Part shown: in pieces, positions 1 through 6,829 of the stretch
Position numbering within the stretch: position 1 is the stretch's first letter
Layout: the number at the start of each line of letters is the position of its first letter
From: an uncultured Oscillospiraceae bacterium
Lineage (GTDB): Bacteria > Bacillota > Clostridia > Oscillospirales > Oscillospiraceae
Assembly (NCBI GenBank): GCA_944385645.1
Contig: CALWYA010000046.1
Coordinates: 1-9,990 of the forward strand
Direction: 5' to 3'
Length of the DNA: 9,990 bases
Notes under the pieces: model-generated
The model's input: only the letters and a program-made list of their open reading frames with translations
Databases searched by the model: none
Told to the model about the DNA's origin: nothing
Translations under genes and position numbers: made by a program

Positions 1-1614
1 ATCGTGGACACCCCGGGCCACGCCGACTTCGGCGGCGAGGTGGAGCGCATTTTGAAGATGGTCAACGGCGTCATCCTGCTGGTGGACGCCGCCGAGGGCC
101 CCATGCCCCAGACCCGCTTCGTCCTGTCCAAGGCCCTGGAGCTGGGCCACCGGGTCATCGTGGTGGTCAACAAGATCGACCGCCCCGACCAGCGGGTGTA
201 CGAGGTCATCGACGAGGTGCTGGAGCTGCTCATGGACCTGAACGCCACCGACGAGCAGCTGGACTCCCCCATGCTGTTCTGCTCCGGCCGGCAGGGCACC
301 GCCTCCGTCCAGCCCGACGAGGCGGGCAGCGACTTGAAGCCCCTGTTCGACACCATCCTGGAGTATATCCCCGCCCCCGAGGCGGATGTGGAGGCCCCCT
401 TCCAGATGCTGGTGAGCTCCATCGACTACAACGAGTTCGTGGGCCGCATCGCCATCGGCCGCATCGAGCGGGGCGTCATTAAGCAGAACCAGGAGATCGC
501 CGTGTGCAACTTCCACGACCCGGAGGCCGCCCCCCAGAAGGCCAAGGCCACCGCTCTGTATGAGTTCGACGGCCTGTCCAAGGTGCCCGTCCAGGAGGCG
601 GACGCCGGCAACATCATCGCCATGAGCGGCATCGGCGATGTGACCATCGGCGACACCATCTGTGCCCCCGACTGTGTGGAGCCCATCGAGTTCGTGAAGA
701 TCTCCGCCCCCACCATCGAGATGACCTTTTCCGTCAACGACTCCCCCTTCGCCGGCCGGGAGGGCAAATTCGTCACCAGCCGACAGCTCCGGGACCGGCT
801 GTTCCGGGAGACCCTGAAGGATGTGTCCCTGAAGGTCAGCGAGATCGAGAACTCCACCGACTCCTTCAACGTGGCCGGCCGGGGCGAAATGTCCCTGTCC
901 ATTCTCATGGAGACCATGCGCCGGGAGGGCTATGAGTTCCAGGTGTCTCCCCCCCGGGTTCTGTTCCAGGAGATCGACGGGGTGAAGTGCGAGCCCATGG
1001 AGCGGCTGGTGGCCGACGTGCCCAACGACTTCACCGGAGCGGTCATCAACAAGCTCCAGGCCCGGCGGGCCGACCTGCTGAACATGGTCCCCGTGGGCAG
1101 CCGCACCAAGCTGGAGTTCATGGTCCCCTCCCGGGGCCTGTTCGGCTACCGCAACGAGTTTTTGACCGACACCAAGGGCGAGGGCATCATGGCCTCCGTC
1201 TTTGACCACTACGAGCCCATGAAGGGGGACATTCAGCGCCGGTCCACCGGTTCCCTGGTGGCCTTCGAGACCGGCGAGGCGGTGACCTACGGCCTGTTCA
1301 ACGCCCAGGAGCGGGGCACCCTGTTCATCGGGGCCGGCACCCCGGTGTACGGCGGCATGATCGTGGGCGAGACCCCCAAGGCGGAGGACATCACCGTCAA
1401 CGTGTGCAAGAAGAAGCAGCTGACCAACATGCGCGCCTCCGGCTCCGACGAGGCCCTGCGGCTGACCACCCCCAAGCAGATGTCTCTGGAGCAGTGCCTG
1501 GAGTTCCTGGCCGACGACGAGCTGCTGGAGTGCACCCCGGAGAACCTGCGCCTGCGCAAGCGGCTTCTGGACCACGGCGACCGCATGCGGGAGGCCTCCA
1601 AGAAGAAGGGTTAA
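1..1614 (+). CDS. typA: Ribosome-associated GTPase TypA/BipA (5' end outside window)
   Basis: This is a translational GTPase of the EF-G/LepA class that binds the 70S ribosome and supports ribosome assembly and stress or low-temperature growth. The reading frame is open from base 1 (Ile-Val-Asp-Thr-Pro-Gly-His), so the gene starts before the window. The visible part is 537 residues; the family is usually about 605-615, so roughly 70 residues with the P-loop are missing on the left. The G3 motif DTPGH is at bases 7-21 and the G4 motif NKID at 169-180. The beta-barrel domain II, the EF-G-like domains III and V and the BipA-specific C-terminal domain follow in the usual order. The C-terminus is basic (KKKG). 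The last 38 bp are repeated downstream (see repeat). Identification is secure; only the 5' end is unseen. Confidence 0.97.
   Translation: MVDTPGHADFGGEVERILKMVNGVILLVDAAEGPMPQTRFVLSKALELGHRVIVVVNKIDRPDQRVYEVIDEVLELLMDLNATDEQLDSPMLFCSGRQGTASVQPDEAGSDLKPLFDTILEYIPAPEADVEAPFQMLVSSIDYNEFVGRIAIGRIERGVIKQNQEIAVCNFHDPEAAPQKAKATALYEFDGLSKVPVQEADAGNIIAMSGIGDVTIGDTICAPDCVEPIEFVKISAPTIEMTFSVNDSPFAGREGKFVTSRQLRDRLFRETLKDVSLKVSEIENSTDSFNVAGRGEMSLSILMETMRREGYEFQVSPPRVLFQEIDGVKCEPMERLVADVPNDFTGAVINKLQARRADLLNMVPVGSRTKLEFMVPSRGLFGYRNEFLTDTKGEGIMASVFDHYEPMKGDIQRRSTGSLVAFETGEAVTYGLFNAQERGTLFIGAGTPVYGGMIVGETPKAEDITVNVCKKKQLTNMRASGSDEALRLTTPKQMSLEQCLEFLADDELLECTPENLRLRKRLLDHGDRMREASKKKG
1573..1610 (+). repeat. 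Direct repeat copy 1, within the 3' end of typA
   Basis: These 38 bp recur without mismatch at 1735-1772. After one mismatch (T at 1611, G at 1773) the next four bases, TAAA, also match. This copy encodes the last residues of TypA, HGDRMREASKKKG, followed by TAA. Confidence 0.95.
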
Positions 1615-1734
1615 ACGGGGAACGGCCCATTTTGTAAAAGGGTTTCCCGCCGTGGTCCCGCCCGCACAGCGGGCGCGCGGCCCCGGCCGCGGCGGCCGGA
1701 CAAATTCACTTTGTCCGGCCAAGACATGAAATCA
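1611..1734. other. 124-bp palindrome-rich insert between typA-end repeats
   Basis: The sequence between the two repeats is non-coding and very GC-rich, with consecutive inverted repeats. A 6-bp stem GCCCGC/GCGGGC is at 1660-1674 with a 3-base loop. A GC-only run (GGCCGCGG type) follows. The strongest is an 11-bp perfect stem at 1694-1704/1710-1720 with loop TTCAC. None is followed by a T-run, so these are not convincing terminators. The insert could be a small non-autonomous (MITE or REP-like) element or the remnant of a larger one. Confidence 0.5.
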
Positions 1735-1772
1735 CACGGCGACCGCATGCGGGAGGCCTCCAAGAAGAAGGG
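1735..1772 (+). repeat. Direct repeat copy 2, detached copy of the typA 3' end
   Basis: This is an exact 38-bp copy of 1573-1610, displaced by 162 bp. Read in frame it again spells HGDRMREASKKKG and then TAA at 1774-1776, so it is a complete spare C-terminus of TypA with no gene body in front. It is either the original gene end, displaced when something integrated, or a duplicated fragment. Repeated gene 3' ends of this size are typical of site-specific integration, but no integrase is present in this window. Confidence 0.93.
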
Positions 1773-1797
1773 GTAAAATTAGTAAAACCGGAATTAG

Positions 1798-1836
1798 TAT
1801 GGAAACCCATGCCCCGAAGGGGCATGGGTTTCCATA
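1798..1836 (+). terminator. Long hairpin, probable typA terminator
   Basis: A perfect 18-bp stem (1798-1815 with 1819-1836) closes on the 3-base loop GAA. It is the first strong hairpin after typA. The sequence after it is A/T-rich (ATATAAAAAAATTTT) but has no clean U-run for the + strand, so termination efficiency is uncertain. It could also act on transcripts from the opposite gene. Confidence 0.6.
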
Positions 1837-1846
1837 TAAAAAAATT

Positions 1847-1880
1847 TTAAGGCCTCCGCCCATTTGGGCGGAGGCCTTAA
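1847..1880 (-). terminator. Rho-independent terminator of the lipoprotein gene
   Basis: A perfect 16-bp inverted repeat (1847-1862 with 1865-1880) begins 9 bp past the lipoprotein stop codon. Read on the minus strand the GC-rich stem is followed by AATTTTTTT, the classic intrinsic terminator layout. Together with the adjacent hairpin it insulates the convergent typA and lipoprotein units. Confidence 0.85.
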
Positions 1881-1889
1881 GGTTTGAGG

Positions 1890-2720
1890 TTATGGGTCCT
1901 GCTCTGCCGTGATATAAAAGGAATATCGGGCCGTCCCGCCGTACCCGCTGTCAGAATCCCACCGGGCGACGATCTCATAGACGTATCCTCCGGATCTCAG
2001 GTCGATGGCGGTTCCGCTGTACGCGACATCTTCCCCGGCCGCGGAGGTGTCGGACCAGTGGGAGTCGCGCCAGCATTGGACGCTCACGATCTCGTCCGGT
2101 TCCTCTGTAAATCTCAGCGCGGCAGTCGCCTCCGCCGTCTCCAGCGGCGGGGACAGCAGCTCTTTACAATCCAACGGGTGGGGGCTGTCGGCCTCTACGC
2201 TCGTGACGCTCCCGTCCGCGTTTTTCCGCTGCCAGGAGTATGTGCCCAGGAGGGCGGTCATGGCGGTCTCGTCACTGACTACGGTCAGAACCGGCGGCTG
2301 TTCCAGGACGACCACGGCGTCCTCTGAGTTCAGCAGCTCGTTGGCATAGCGGTTCAGCGCCTCACAGGGCTCGTATTCTGTCCGGTAGCCCACCCCGTCG
2401 ATGATCAGGAAAGGACTGTATTCTGTGACGCTCGTCTGGCTCCCGTCAGACATGGTCAGCTGGACCGTAACGGCCTGTCCCGCGTATTCCGTGTACGAGG
2501 GGTCCTCCTCATAGATGACCAGCTCCTGCAAAAGGGCCACGAGCTGGTCCAGCTCCTCCACCAGGAGCGTCTTGTCCGGCGGCTGCAGCTGCACTGTGGC
2601 GGCCGAGATCTCCTCCGTGGTCAGCCCCTGATAGGGGTTCGTGCCGGCGCCCGGGCCGAAGCATCCGGCCAGTCCCAATACGCCTGCCAAAGCAAGGACC
2701 CATGCAGTCAGCTTTTTCAT
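1890..2720 (-). CDS. Uncharacterised secreted lipoprotein
   Basis: This 276-residue protein begins with a textbook lipoprotein signal: MKK, a hydrophobic stretch (residues 4-16) and the lipobox L17-A18-G19-C20. It should therefore be exported, lipidated on Cys20 and anchored to the outer face of the membrane. The mature part is acidic and rich in Thr, Ser and Tyr, with no catalytic motif I recognise. The C-terminal third (about 180-270) has alternating hydrophobic residues and ends in a GYVYEIVARWDS...YGGTARYSFYI segment, suggesting a beta-sandwich. I have seen such endings in small clostridial lipoproteins but cannot name a family. The start is supported by AGGAGGT (2729-2735 on the opposite strand) 8 nt before ATG. 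It is monocistronic, bounded by terminators on both sides. Function unknown. Confidence 0.85.
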   Translation of the reverse strand: MKKLTAWVLALAGVLGLAGCFGPGAGTNPYQGLTTEEISAATVQLQPPDKTLLVEELDQLVALLQELVIYEEDPSYTEYAGQAVTVQLTMSDGSQTSVTEYSPFLIIDGVGYRTEYEPCEALNRYANELLNSEDAVVVLEQPPVLTVVSDETAMTALLGTYSWQRKNADGSVTSVEADSPHPLDCKELLSPPLETAEATAALRFTEEPDEIVSVQCWRDSHWSDTSAAGEDVAYSGTAIDLRSGGYVYEIVARWDSDSGYGGTARYSFYITAEQDP

Positions 2721-2886
2721 GTGGTCATACCTCCTGTTCCAATGGGTTCCTATTGATGTAGACGAAAAATTTCCGCTCAGGTTCCGTATCAGCTACTCGA
2801 TAGATCGAAATGGGACGATTTCCACTCCCTTTTCAAGGAGAGCAGTGAGTTCAAGGGGAATTGAAAACCATTGGGAAAAACAGACA

Positions 2887-2922
2887 AAACGGGTATGCCC
2901 TCCGGATGGGGCATACCCGTTT
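2887..2922 (-). terminator. Rho-independent terminator of the accessory gene
   Basis: A perfect 14-bp inverted repeat (2887-2900 with 2909-2922) has an 8-base loop. Read on the minus strand it lies 24 bp past the stop of the 2947-3636 gene and is followed by TGTCTGTTTTTCCC. The U-rich tail exists only in this direction, so it ends the upstream minus-strand gene. Confidence 0.8.
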
Positions 2923-2946
2923 GCGCGATGTTCGGTCGTGAGTTGG

Positions 2947-3636
2947 TCAGCCCTCCCACTCGCCCCTGTGGGCCTCCCACCACGCCGGGAAGGCCGGGTC
3001 CTTGGGGGAGAGGGTGGGAGCAGGGACATCGAAATTTGCCGAATTACTTTCAGCAAAAAAAGGCGAGATAAGGTGTACTTCGTCCCCATCTGTACAGCCT
3101 AAATGCAGAAACTCCAACAGGTGTTCTTTGCTGTTGGTCCATACCTTTCCTTGATAATTCCAATATGCTTCCTCAAGATTTAATTTGCCTAATTTCTGGT
3201 GAGTGCATCGTAGCTGTCCATACAGATATTCGATACTTTTCTTATTCATCCGCATCTTTTCCATGTCAAAACGAATAAGCAGTTCATCACTTGGGCGATA
3301 TCCCAGCGTTCTTGAAAACAAAATGCTGTTACAGCACTGGTCCTCCGGCGTTCCCTCCTTGGCGATACACCGATTGAAGATGGCCTGGACATTGCCCTCG
3401 TTCAGTTCCAAAGGTTTAAAGCCCGTTACTTTGAAGTTCTCTATATCTGTTTTGGAAATTCGCCCCACAACACAATCCCCCTGCCGCGCCTTCAACGGCG
3501 CCAAATATTTGTTGTTACTCTTATCATACAATACCGGCCTGCCCTTTGCAAGGCCGGCGGCAGAGATTTTTCCGATTTCGGCAAACCGACGGAGCTTGGG
3601 CCGTCTCGACTGCTCCTGAAAAGGGACAATTTCCAC
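2947..3636 (-). CDS. Hypothetical accessory protein, AT-richer than neighbours
   Basis: I do not recognise this protein. The proposed product is 229 residues from a GTG start (MEIVPFQEQSRRPK...), followed by a basic N-terminal segment (about 10-35), a mixed middle with scattered Cys residues, and a proline-tryptophan-rich tail (SPKDPAFPAWWEAHRGEWE). No signal peptide or membrane segment is visible. It has a codon-like composition and its own terminator, so it is probably expressed. The start is uncertain: the frame stays open far upstream, antisense to pncB, with no ATG near. The GTG has only a weak AAGG element about 10 nt upstream; a TTG lower down (GRPVLYDK region) is an alternative, and a 5'-truncated gene is possible. 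GC is strikingly low in places (23 of 60 bases at 3121-3180 against 48 of 60 at 4201-4260 in pncB), suggesting acquisition by transfer. Confidence 0.6.
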   Translation of the reverse strand: MEIVPFQEQSRRPKLRRFAEIGKISAAGLAKGRPVLYDKSNNKYLAPLKARQGDCVVGRISKTDIENFKVTGFKPLELNEGNVQAIFNRCIAKEGTPEDQCCNSILFSRTLGYRPSDELLIRFDMEKMRMNKKSIEYLYGQLRCTHQKLGKLNLEEAYWNYQGKVWTNSKEHLLEFLHLGCTDGDEVHLISPFFAESNSANFDVPAPTLSPKDPAFPAWWEAHRGEWEG

Positions 3637-3642
3637 AGGTCC

Positions 3643-3671
3643 TTGCCTTTTTCCCCGGCAGAGGGTATAAT
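3643..3671 (+). promoter_or_regulatory. Sigma-A promoter of pncB
   Basis: The -35 box TTGCCT (3643-3648) and a perfect -10 box TATAAT (3666-3671) are separated by exactly 17 bp. Transcription should begin near 3678, giving a leader of about 43 nt before the pncB start chosen here. The promoter lies only 6 bp from the proposed GTG of the opposite gene. Confidence 0.85.
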
Positions 3672-3720
3672 AAGAGGCACTATGAAGGGGGCTTATGCCC
3701 TGAAAAAGGGGATTTTTGCC

Positions 3721-5169
3721 ATGAAAGCAAAGACCAACCTGACCATGCTGTGCGACTTCTACGAGCTGACCATGGCCAACGGCTATTTCCAGACCGGTCT
3801 GAAGGACCGGATCTGCTACTTCGATGTGTTCTACCGCTCGGTCCCCGACCAGGGGGGCTTCGCCATCGCCGCCGGCCTGGCCCAGGTGGTGGAGTACATC
3901 CAGGAGCTGAGCTTTGACGAGGAGGACCTGATCTATCTCCGGGGCAAGGGCTGCTTCAGCGAGGAATTCCTGGAATTCCTGCGCACCTTCCGCTTCACCG
4001 GGGACATCTGGGCGGTGCCCGAGGGCACCCCGGTCTTCCCCGGCGAGCCCCTGCTCACCGTCCGGGCCCCCGCCATCCAGGCCCAGTTCGTGGAGACCTT
4101 CCTGCTGCTCACCCTGAACCACCAGTCCCTCATCGCCACCAAGTCCAACCGGATCGTCCGGGCGGCCGAGGGCCGGCCGGTGGCCGAGTTCGGCTCCCGG
4201 CGGGCCCAGGGCTCCGACGGGGCCCTGCTGGGCGCCCGGGCCAGCTATATCGCCGGCTGCTCCGCCACCGCCTGCACCATGGCCGACCAGCGGTACGGCT
4301 CCCCCGCCACCGGCACCATGGCCCACTCCTGGGTCCAGATGTTCCCCGACGAGTACACCGCCTTCAAGACCTACTGCGAGCTCTACCCCGACAACGCCAC
4401 CCTGCTGGTGGACACCTACAACGTGCTGAAATCCGGTGTGCCCAACGCCATCCGGGCCTTCCAGGAGGTCCTCCTCCCCCGGGGCATCACCAAGTGCGGC
4501 ATCCGGTTGGACAGCGGCGATCTGACCTACCTGTCCCGGAAGGCCCGGGAGATGCTGGACGCGGCGGGGCTGACCGAGTGCAAGATCGTGGCCTCCAACG
4601 CCCTGGACGAGTACATTATCCGGGACCTGGTGCGCCAGGGGGCCCGGATTGACTCCTTCGGGGTGGGCGAGCGGCTCATCACCTCCCGCAGCGAGCCGGT
4701 GTTCGGCGGGGTCTATAAGCTGGCCGCCATCGAGGACGACCAGGGGAACATCATCCCCAAGATCAAGATCAGCGAGAACCCCGCCAAGATCACCACCCCC
4801 CACTTCAAAAAGGTGTACCGCATCTTCTCCAAGGACTCGGGCAAGGCGGAGGCCGACCTGATCTGCCTCCACGACGAGCAGTTCGACTTCTCCCAGCCTC
4901 TGGAGCTCTTTGACCCGGACGCCACCTGGAAGCGGAAGGTGTTCACCAACATCGAGGCCCGGGAGCTGCTGGTCCCCGTGTTCCAGGGGGGCGAGCTGGT
5001 CTATGAGGTGCCCGACCTCCAGGCCAGCCGGGCCTACTGCCAGCGGCAGGTGGACTCCCTGTGGGACGAGGTCAAGCGGTTCGAGAACCCCCACAACTAC
5101 TATGTGGATCTGTCCCAGAAGCTGTGGGACATCAAGCAGTCCCTGCTGACCAGCCACGAGATGAAATAA
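3721..5169 (+). CDS. pncB: Nicotinate phosphoribosyltransferase
   Basis: This cytoplasmic enzyme joins nicotinate to PRPP, with ATP hydrolysis, to form nicotinate mononucleotide: the entry step of the Preiss-Handler NAD salvage route (EC 6.3.4.21). At 482 residues it fits the family. The N-terminal signature is NLTMLCDFYELTMANGYF, followed by the GLKDRICYFDVFYR block. The ATGTMAHSWVQ motif includes His202, which I infer matches the histidine phosphorylated in the Salmonella enzyme. Next come the DTYNVLKSGVPNAI phosphate-binding segment and SFGVGERLITSRSEPVFGGVYKL. I chose ATG 3721 because AAGGGG lies 9 nt upstream; in-frame ATGs at 3643 and 3682 fall inside or just after the promoter. The gene is monocistronic with its own promoter and terminator. 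No NAD-responsive operator was recognised. Confidence 0.96.
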   Translation: MKAKTNLTMLCDFYELTMANGYFQTGLKDRICYFDVFYRSVPDQGGFAIAAGLAQVVEYIQELSFDEEDLIYLRGKGCFSEEFLEFLRTFRFTGDIWAVPEGTPVFPGEPLLTVRAPAIQAQFVETFLLLTLNHQSLIATKSNRIVRAAEGRPVAEFGSRRAQGSDGALLGARASYIAGCSATACTMADQRYGSPATGTMAHSWVQMFPDEYTAFKTYCELYPDNATLLVDTYNVLKSGVPNAIRAFQEVLLPRGITKCGIRLDSGDLTYLSRKAREMLDAAGLTECKIVASNALDEYIIRDLVRQGARIDSFGVGERLITSRSEPVFGGVYKLAAIEDDQGNIIPKIKISENPAKITTPHFKKVYRIFSKDSGKAEADLICLHDEQFDFSQPLELFDPDATWKRKVFTNIEARELLVPVFQGGELVYEVPDLQASRAYCQRQVDSLWDEVKRFENPHNYYVDLSQKLWDIKQSLLTSHEMK

Positions 5170-5173
5170 AGGA

Positions 5174-5204
5174 CCGGCGCCCGCCCCTCTGGGGCGGGCG
5201 CCGG
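5174..5204 (+). terminator. Intrinsic terminator after pncB
   Basis: A perfect 14-bp, all-GC stem (5174-5187 with 5191-5204) with a 3-base loop starts 4 bp after the pncB stop codon. The following CTTGTCC is only weakly T-rich, so the hairpin at 5257-5283 may serve as backup. Confidence 0.75.
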
Positions 5205-5256
5205 CTTGTCCAGTCGGCTGTCGGGGGCGGGAACAACAGAAACCCAGGGGAAAAAG

Positions 5257-5283
5257 AAAAACGCCGGCTTTGCCGGCGTTTTT
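5257..5283. terminator. Bidirectional terminator between pncB and secG
   Basis: A 12-bp stem (5257-5268 with 5272-5283) closes on a 3-base loop and contains an A-run on the left arm and a T-run on the right. On either strand it gives a GC stem followed by U residues. It lies 11 bp past the secG stop on the minus strand and is the second hairpin after pncB on the plus strand. Confidence 0.85.
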
Positions 5284-5294
5284 TGCGGGTTCAA

Positions 5295-5525
5295 TCAGAC
5301 GATGCACAGGGCCAGGGTGAGCACGATCCACACGATGGCCACCCACTTGGTCATCTTGGCCAGCTTGGCGTCCACGCTCTTGGCCTTGTTCTTGGACAGG
5401 AAGGTGTCGGCGCCGCCGGCGATGGCCCCGGAGAGGCCGGCGCTCTTGCCGGACTGGAGCATGACCACGGCGATGACGGCCAGGCCGCAGATCACCTGGA
5501 TAATGGTGAGGATCAGATTCAGCAT
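5295..5525 (-). CDS. secG: Preprotein translocase subunit SecG
   Basis: SecG is the small accessory subunit of the SecYEG channel in the cytoplasmic membrane that helps SecA-driven export. The protein has 76 residues, the usual size in Firmicutes. It has two hydrophobic helices (about 1-22 and 54-75) joined by a glycine-rich loop with the family pattern MLQSGKSAGLSGAIAGGADTFLSK. The start ATG is preceded by AAAGGAA at a workable distance on the minus strand. It has its own promoter and terminator and so is a stand-alone unit. In many Firmicutes secG lies next to rnr and smpB; neither is here. Confidence 0.95.
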   Translation of the reverse strand: MLNLILTIIQVICGLAVIAVVMLQSGKSAGLSGAIAGGADTFLSKNKAKSVDAKLAKMTKWVAIVWIVLTLALCIV

Positions 5526-5604
5526 GTCGATTCGTTCCTTTCAAAGGCCCCGGGCGGGGCGTGATCTCGCAGTTCTGGGCGGTCAGCGCCCGAAAGTACA
5601 AAAA

Positions 5605-5633
5605 AGTATACTACATTTTCCGGCGGATTGCAA
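5605..5633 (-). promoter_or_regulatory. Sigma-A promoter of secG
   Basis: Read on the minus strand, TTGCAA (5628-5633) and TATACT (5605-5610) are 17 bp apart. Predicted transcription starts near 5598, leaving a leader of about 73 nt. It sits in the short gap after the upstream MBL gene, so secG need not depend on read-through from the mnmG unit. Confidence 0.8.
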
Positions 5634-5663
5634 GTGCTTGGGGAAAATTTTTCGGGAAAGCGG

Positions 5664-6560
5664 TCACAGCTCCGGCGGGCAGTAGTAGGCGGTGCCGTTT
5701 TTGCACCGGAGCTCCAGCTCTCCCCGGTCGGTGAGGTAGTCCAGGAAGAAGCGGATGTTCCGCTCGAACTGGAGGGCCCGGCGGGGCTTGTGGGTGAACA
5801 GCTGATAGTAGGCGCACACCGCCTGACAGATCTGGCTCAGGGTCATGGGCCGGACGATGAGGGACAGGATCTCCCCCGCCCGGCGGCGGATGAGGGCCTG
5901 ATTTTCGTCGATGAGCTCGGCCAGCTCCCCCCGGCCGCACACCCCCCGGTGGGCCATGATATAGCCGTCGCAGTCCAGCCCCCGCAGCTTTTCCCGGCTC
6001 TCCATGGCCATGCGGTGGCTCAGATCATAGGGGAGCTTGGAGTTCAGCAGCTCGGGGCTCAGGACGGCGTCGGCGGTGTAGCACACGTTGTCCGGGGTGA
6101 TGGTGCAGATGTGGCCGGCGGAGTGGCCGGGGGTGTGGAGGATCTGAAATTCCGCCCCGCAGAAGGACACCGGGCCGTCCCCGGCGGGGAGAATCACGTC
6201 GGGGGTGTGGACCATATAGGCCGCCCGCTGGGCCACCATGTCGGGGGGCAGGGTGAGGAAGTAGCACTTCAGGGTCAGCAGGTTGGCGCACATCCCCGCC
6301 TCCGGGCCGGTGAGGGCGATCTGGGCGCCGTACGTCTCCTGAAAATAGCGGTTGTTGCCGCAGTGGTCCACGTGGGCGTGGGAGCACAGCACCCCCGCCG
6401 GGGTCAGGCCGGCGGAGCGCAGGGCCTCCTCCAGCTCCTCCCGCTCCTCCCCCAGGCCGGTGTCCAGCAGGACGCACCGGCGCTCGTCCAGCTTATAGAA
6501 GGGGATCAGCTCCATCCCCTCGGCCACCCAGGTGTTGCCCTTTACTTGTGTCAGCTCCAT
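5664..6560 (-). CDS. MBL-fold metallo-hydrolase with C-terminal helical domain
   Basis: This is a metallo-beta-lactamase-fold hydrolase of 298 residues. The metal-binding signature HAHVDH gives His61, His63, Asp65 and His66. Further ligands are His146 (in HTPGHSAGH), Asp164 (in YTADAVLS) and His204 (in IMAHRG), so a complete dinuclear, probably zinc, site is present and the enzyme should be active. The nearest described groups are glyoxalase-II-like or small-thioester/phosphodiester hydrolases, but the substrate cannot be read from sequence. The last ~75 residues form a separate helical, winged-helix-like region that may bind substrate or another macromolecule. ATG 6560 is chosen because GAGGGAG lies just upstream; an in-frame ATG at 6602 overlaps the previous gene. 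It is last in the mnmG unit, 10 bp after the DUF7336-like gene. Confidence 0.9.
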   Translation of the reverse strand: MELTQVKGNTWVAEGMELIPFYKLDERRCVLLDTGLGEEREELEEALRSAGLTPAGVLCSHAHVDHCGNNRYFQETYGAQIALTGPEAGMCANLLTLKCYFLTLPPDMVAQRAAYMVHTPDVILPAGDGPVSFCGAEFQILHTPGHSAGHICTITPDNVCYTADAVLSPELLNSKLPYDLSHRMAMESREKLRGLDCDGYIMAHRGVCGRGELAELIDENQALIRRRAGEILSLIVRPMTLSQICQAVCAYYQLFTHKPRRALQFERNIRFFLDYLTDRGELELRCKNGTAYYCPPEL

Positions 6561-6570
6561 GGGATCTCCC

Positions 6571-6813
6571 TCACTCCCTCTCGTTCCAGCGGACCGTGGC
6601 AAATCCGCCCTTCCAGCCGACCTGGTCCACCTTCGTCTGATGGATCTCGAAACAACTCAGGGGGAGGTTCCGAAATCCTTCCTGATCTTTTACCTGTTGG
6701 ATCGCTTCCTGTGCGTTGGCCTCCGAGGAAAAGACGCCGATCAGCTTTTCCTCCTCATGGATACCCGAATCATCCCGCAGCTCGTATACATGCCACAGCA
6801 TAAAAACATCCAT
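6571..6813 (-). CDS. Small DUF7336-like protein
   Basis: This 80-residue cytoplasmic protein has no signal or membrane segment. The pattern FMLWHVYELRDD near the start, then EEKLIGVFSSEANAQEAI and a GFATVRW end, recalls the DUF7336 family of unknown function; I am fairly but not fully sure of that name. The alternation of strands and one helix suggests a small ferredoxin-like alpha/beta fold. The ATG follows TTGGAGG with 7-nt spacing, 16 bp after the mnmG stop, and the stop is 10 bp from the next start. It is therefore almost certainly co-transcribed with mnmG and the MBL hydrolase. Two nearby ATGs (codons 1 and 5) could both serve; the first fits the ribosome site better. Confidence 0.85.
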   Translation of the reverse strand: MDVFMLWHVYELRDDSGIHEEEKLIGVFSSEANAQEAIQQVKDQEGFRNLPLSCFEIHQTKVDQVGWKGGFATVRWNERE

Positions 6814-6829
6814 AGATGGGCCTCCAAGA

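Noticed and set aside
1884..2327. 147-residue plus-strand frame opposite the lipoprotein gene.
   Set aside because: It is antisense to a gene with a perfect lipobox signal and ribosome site; no domain recognised.
3643..3720. Longer pncB start at 3643 or 3682.
   Set aside because: 3643 lies within the promoter -35 box and 3682 is only about 4 nt past the predicted transcription start; ATG 3721 has a good ribosome site.
3637..5601. Minus-strand frame remains open across pncB, giving an apparent 884-residue protein fused to the accessory gene.
   Set aside because: The part opposite pncB is low-complexity Gly/Leu/Val/Gln-rich shadow translation typical of GC-rich genes; pncB itself is a clear enzyme on the other strand.
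6561..6602. Longer start of the MBL hydrolase at 6602.
   Set aside because: It would overlap the upstream gene and adds a non-conserved 14-residue tail; ATG 6560 has a better ribosome site.
5628..6803. 391-residue plus-strand frame opposite the MBL hydrolase.
   Set aside because: It is a shadow frame with no recognisable domain, while the opposite strand carries the complete metal-binding motif set.
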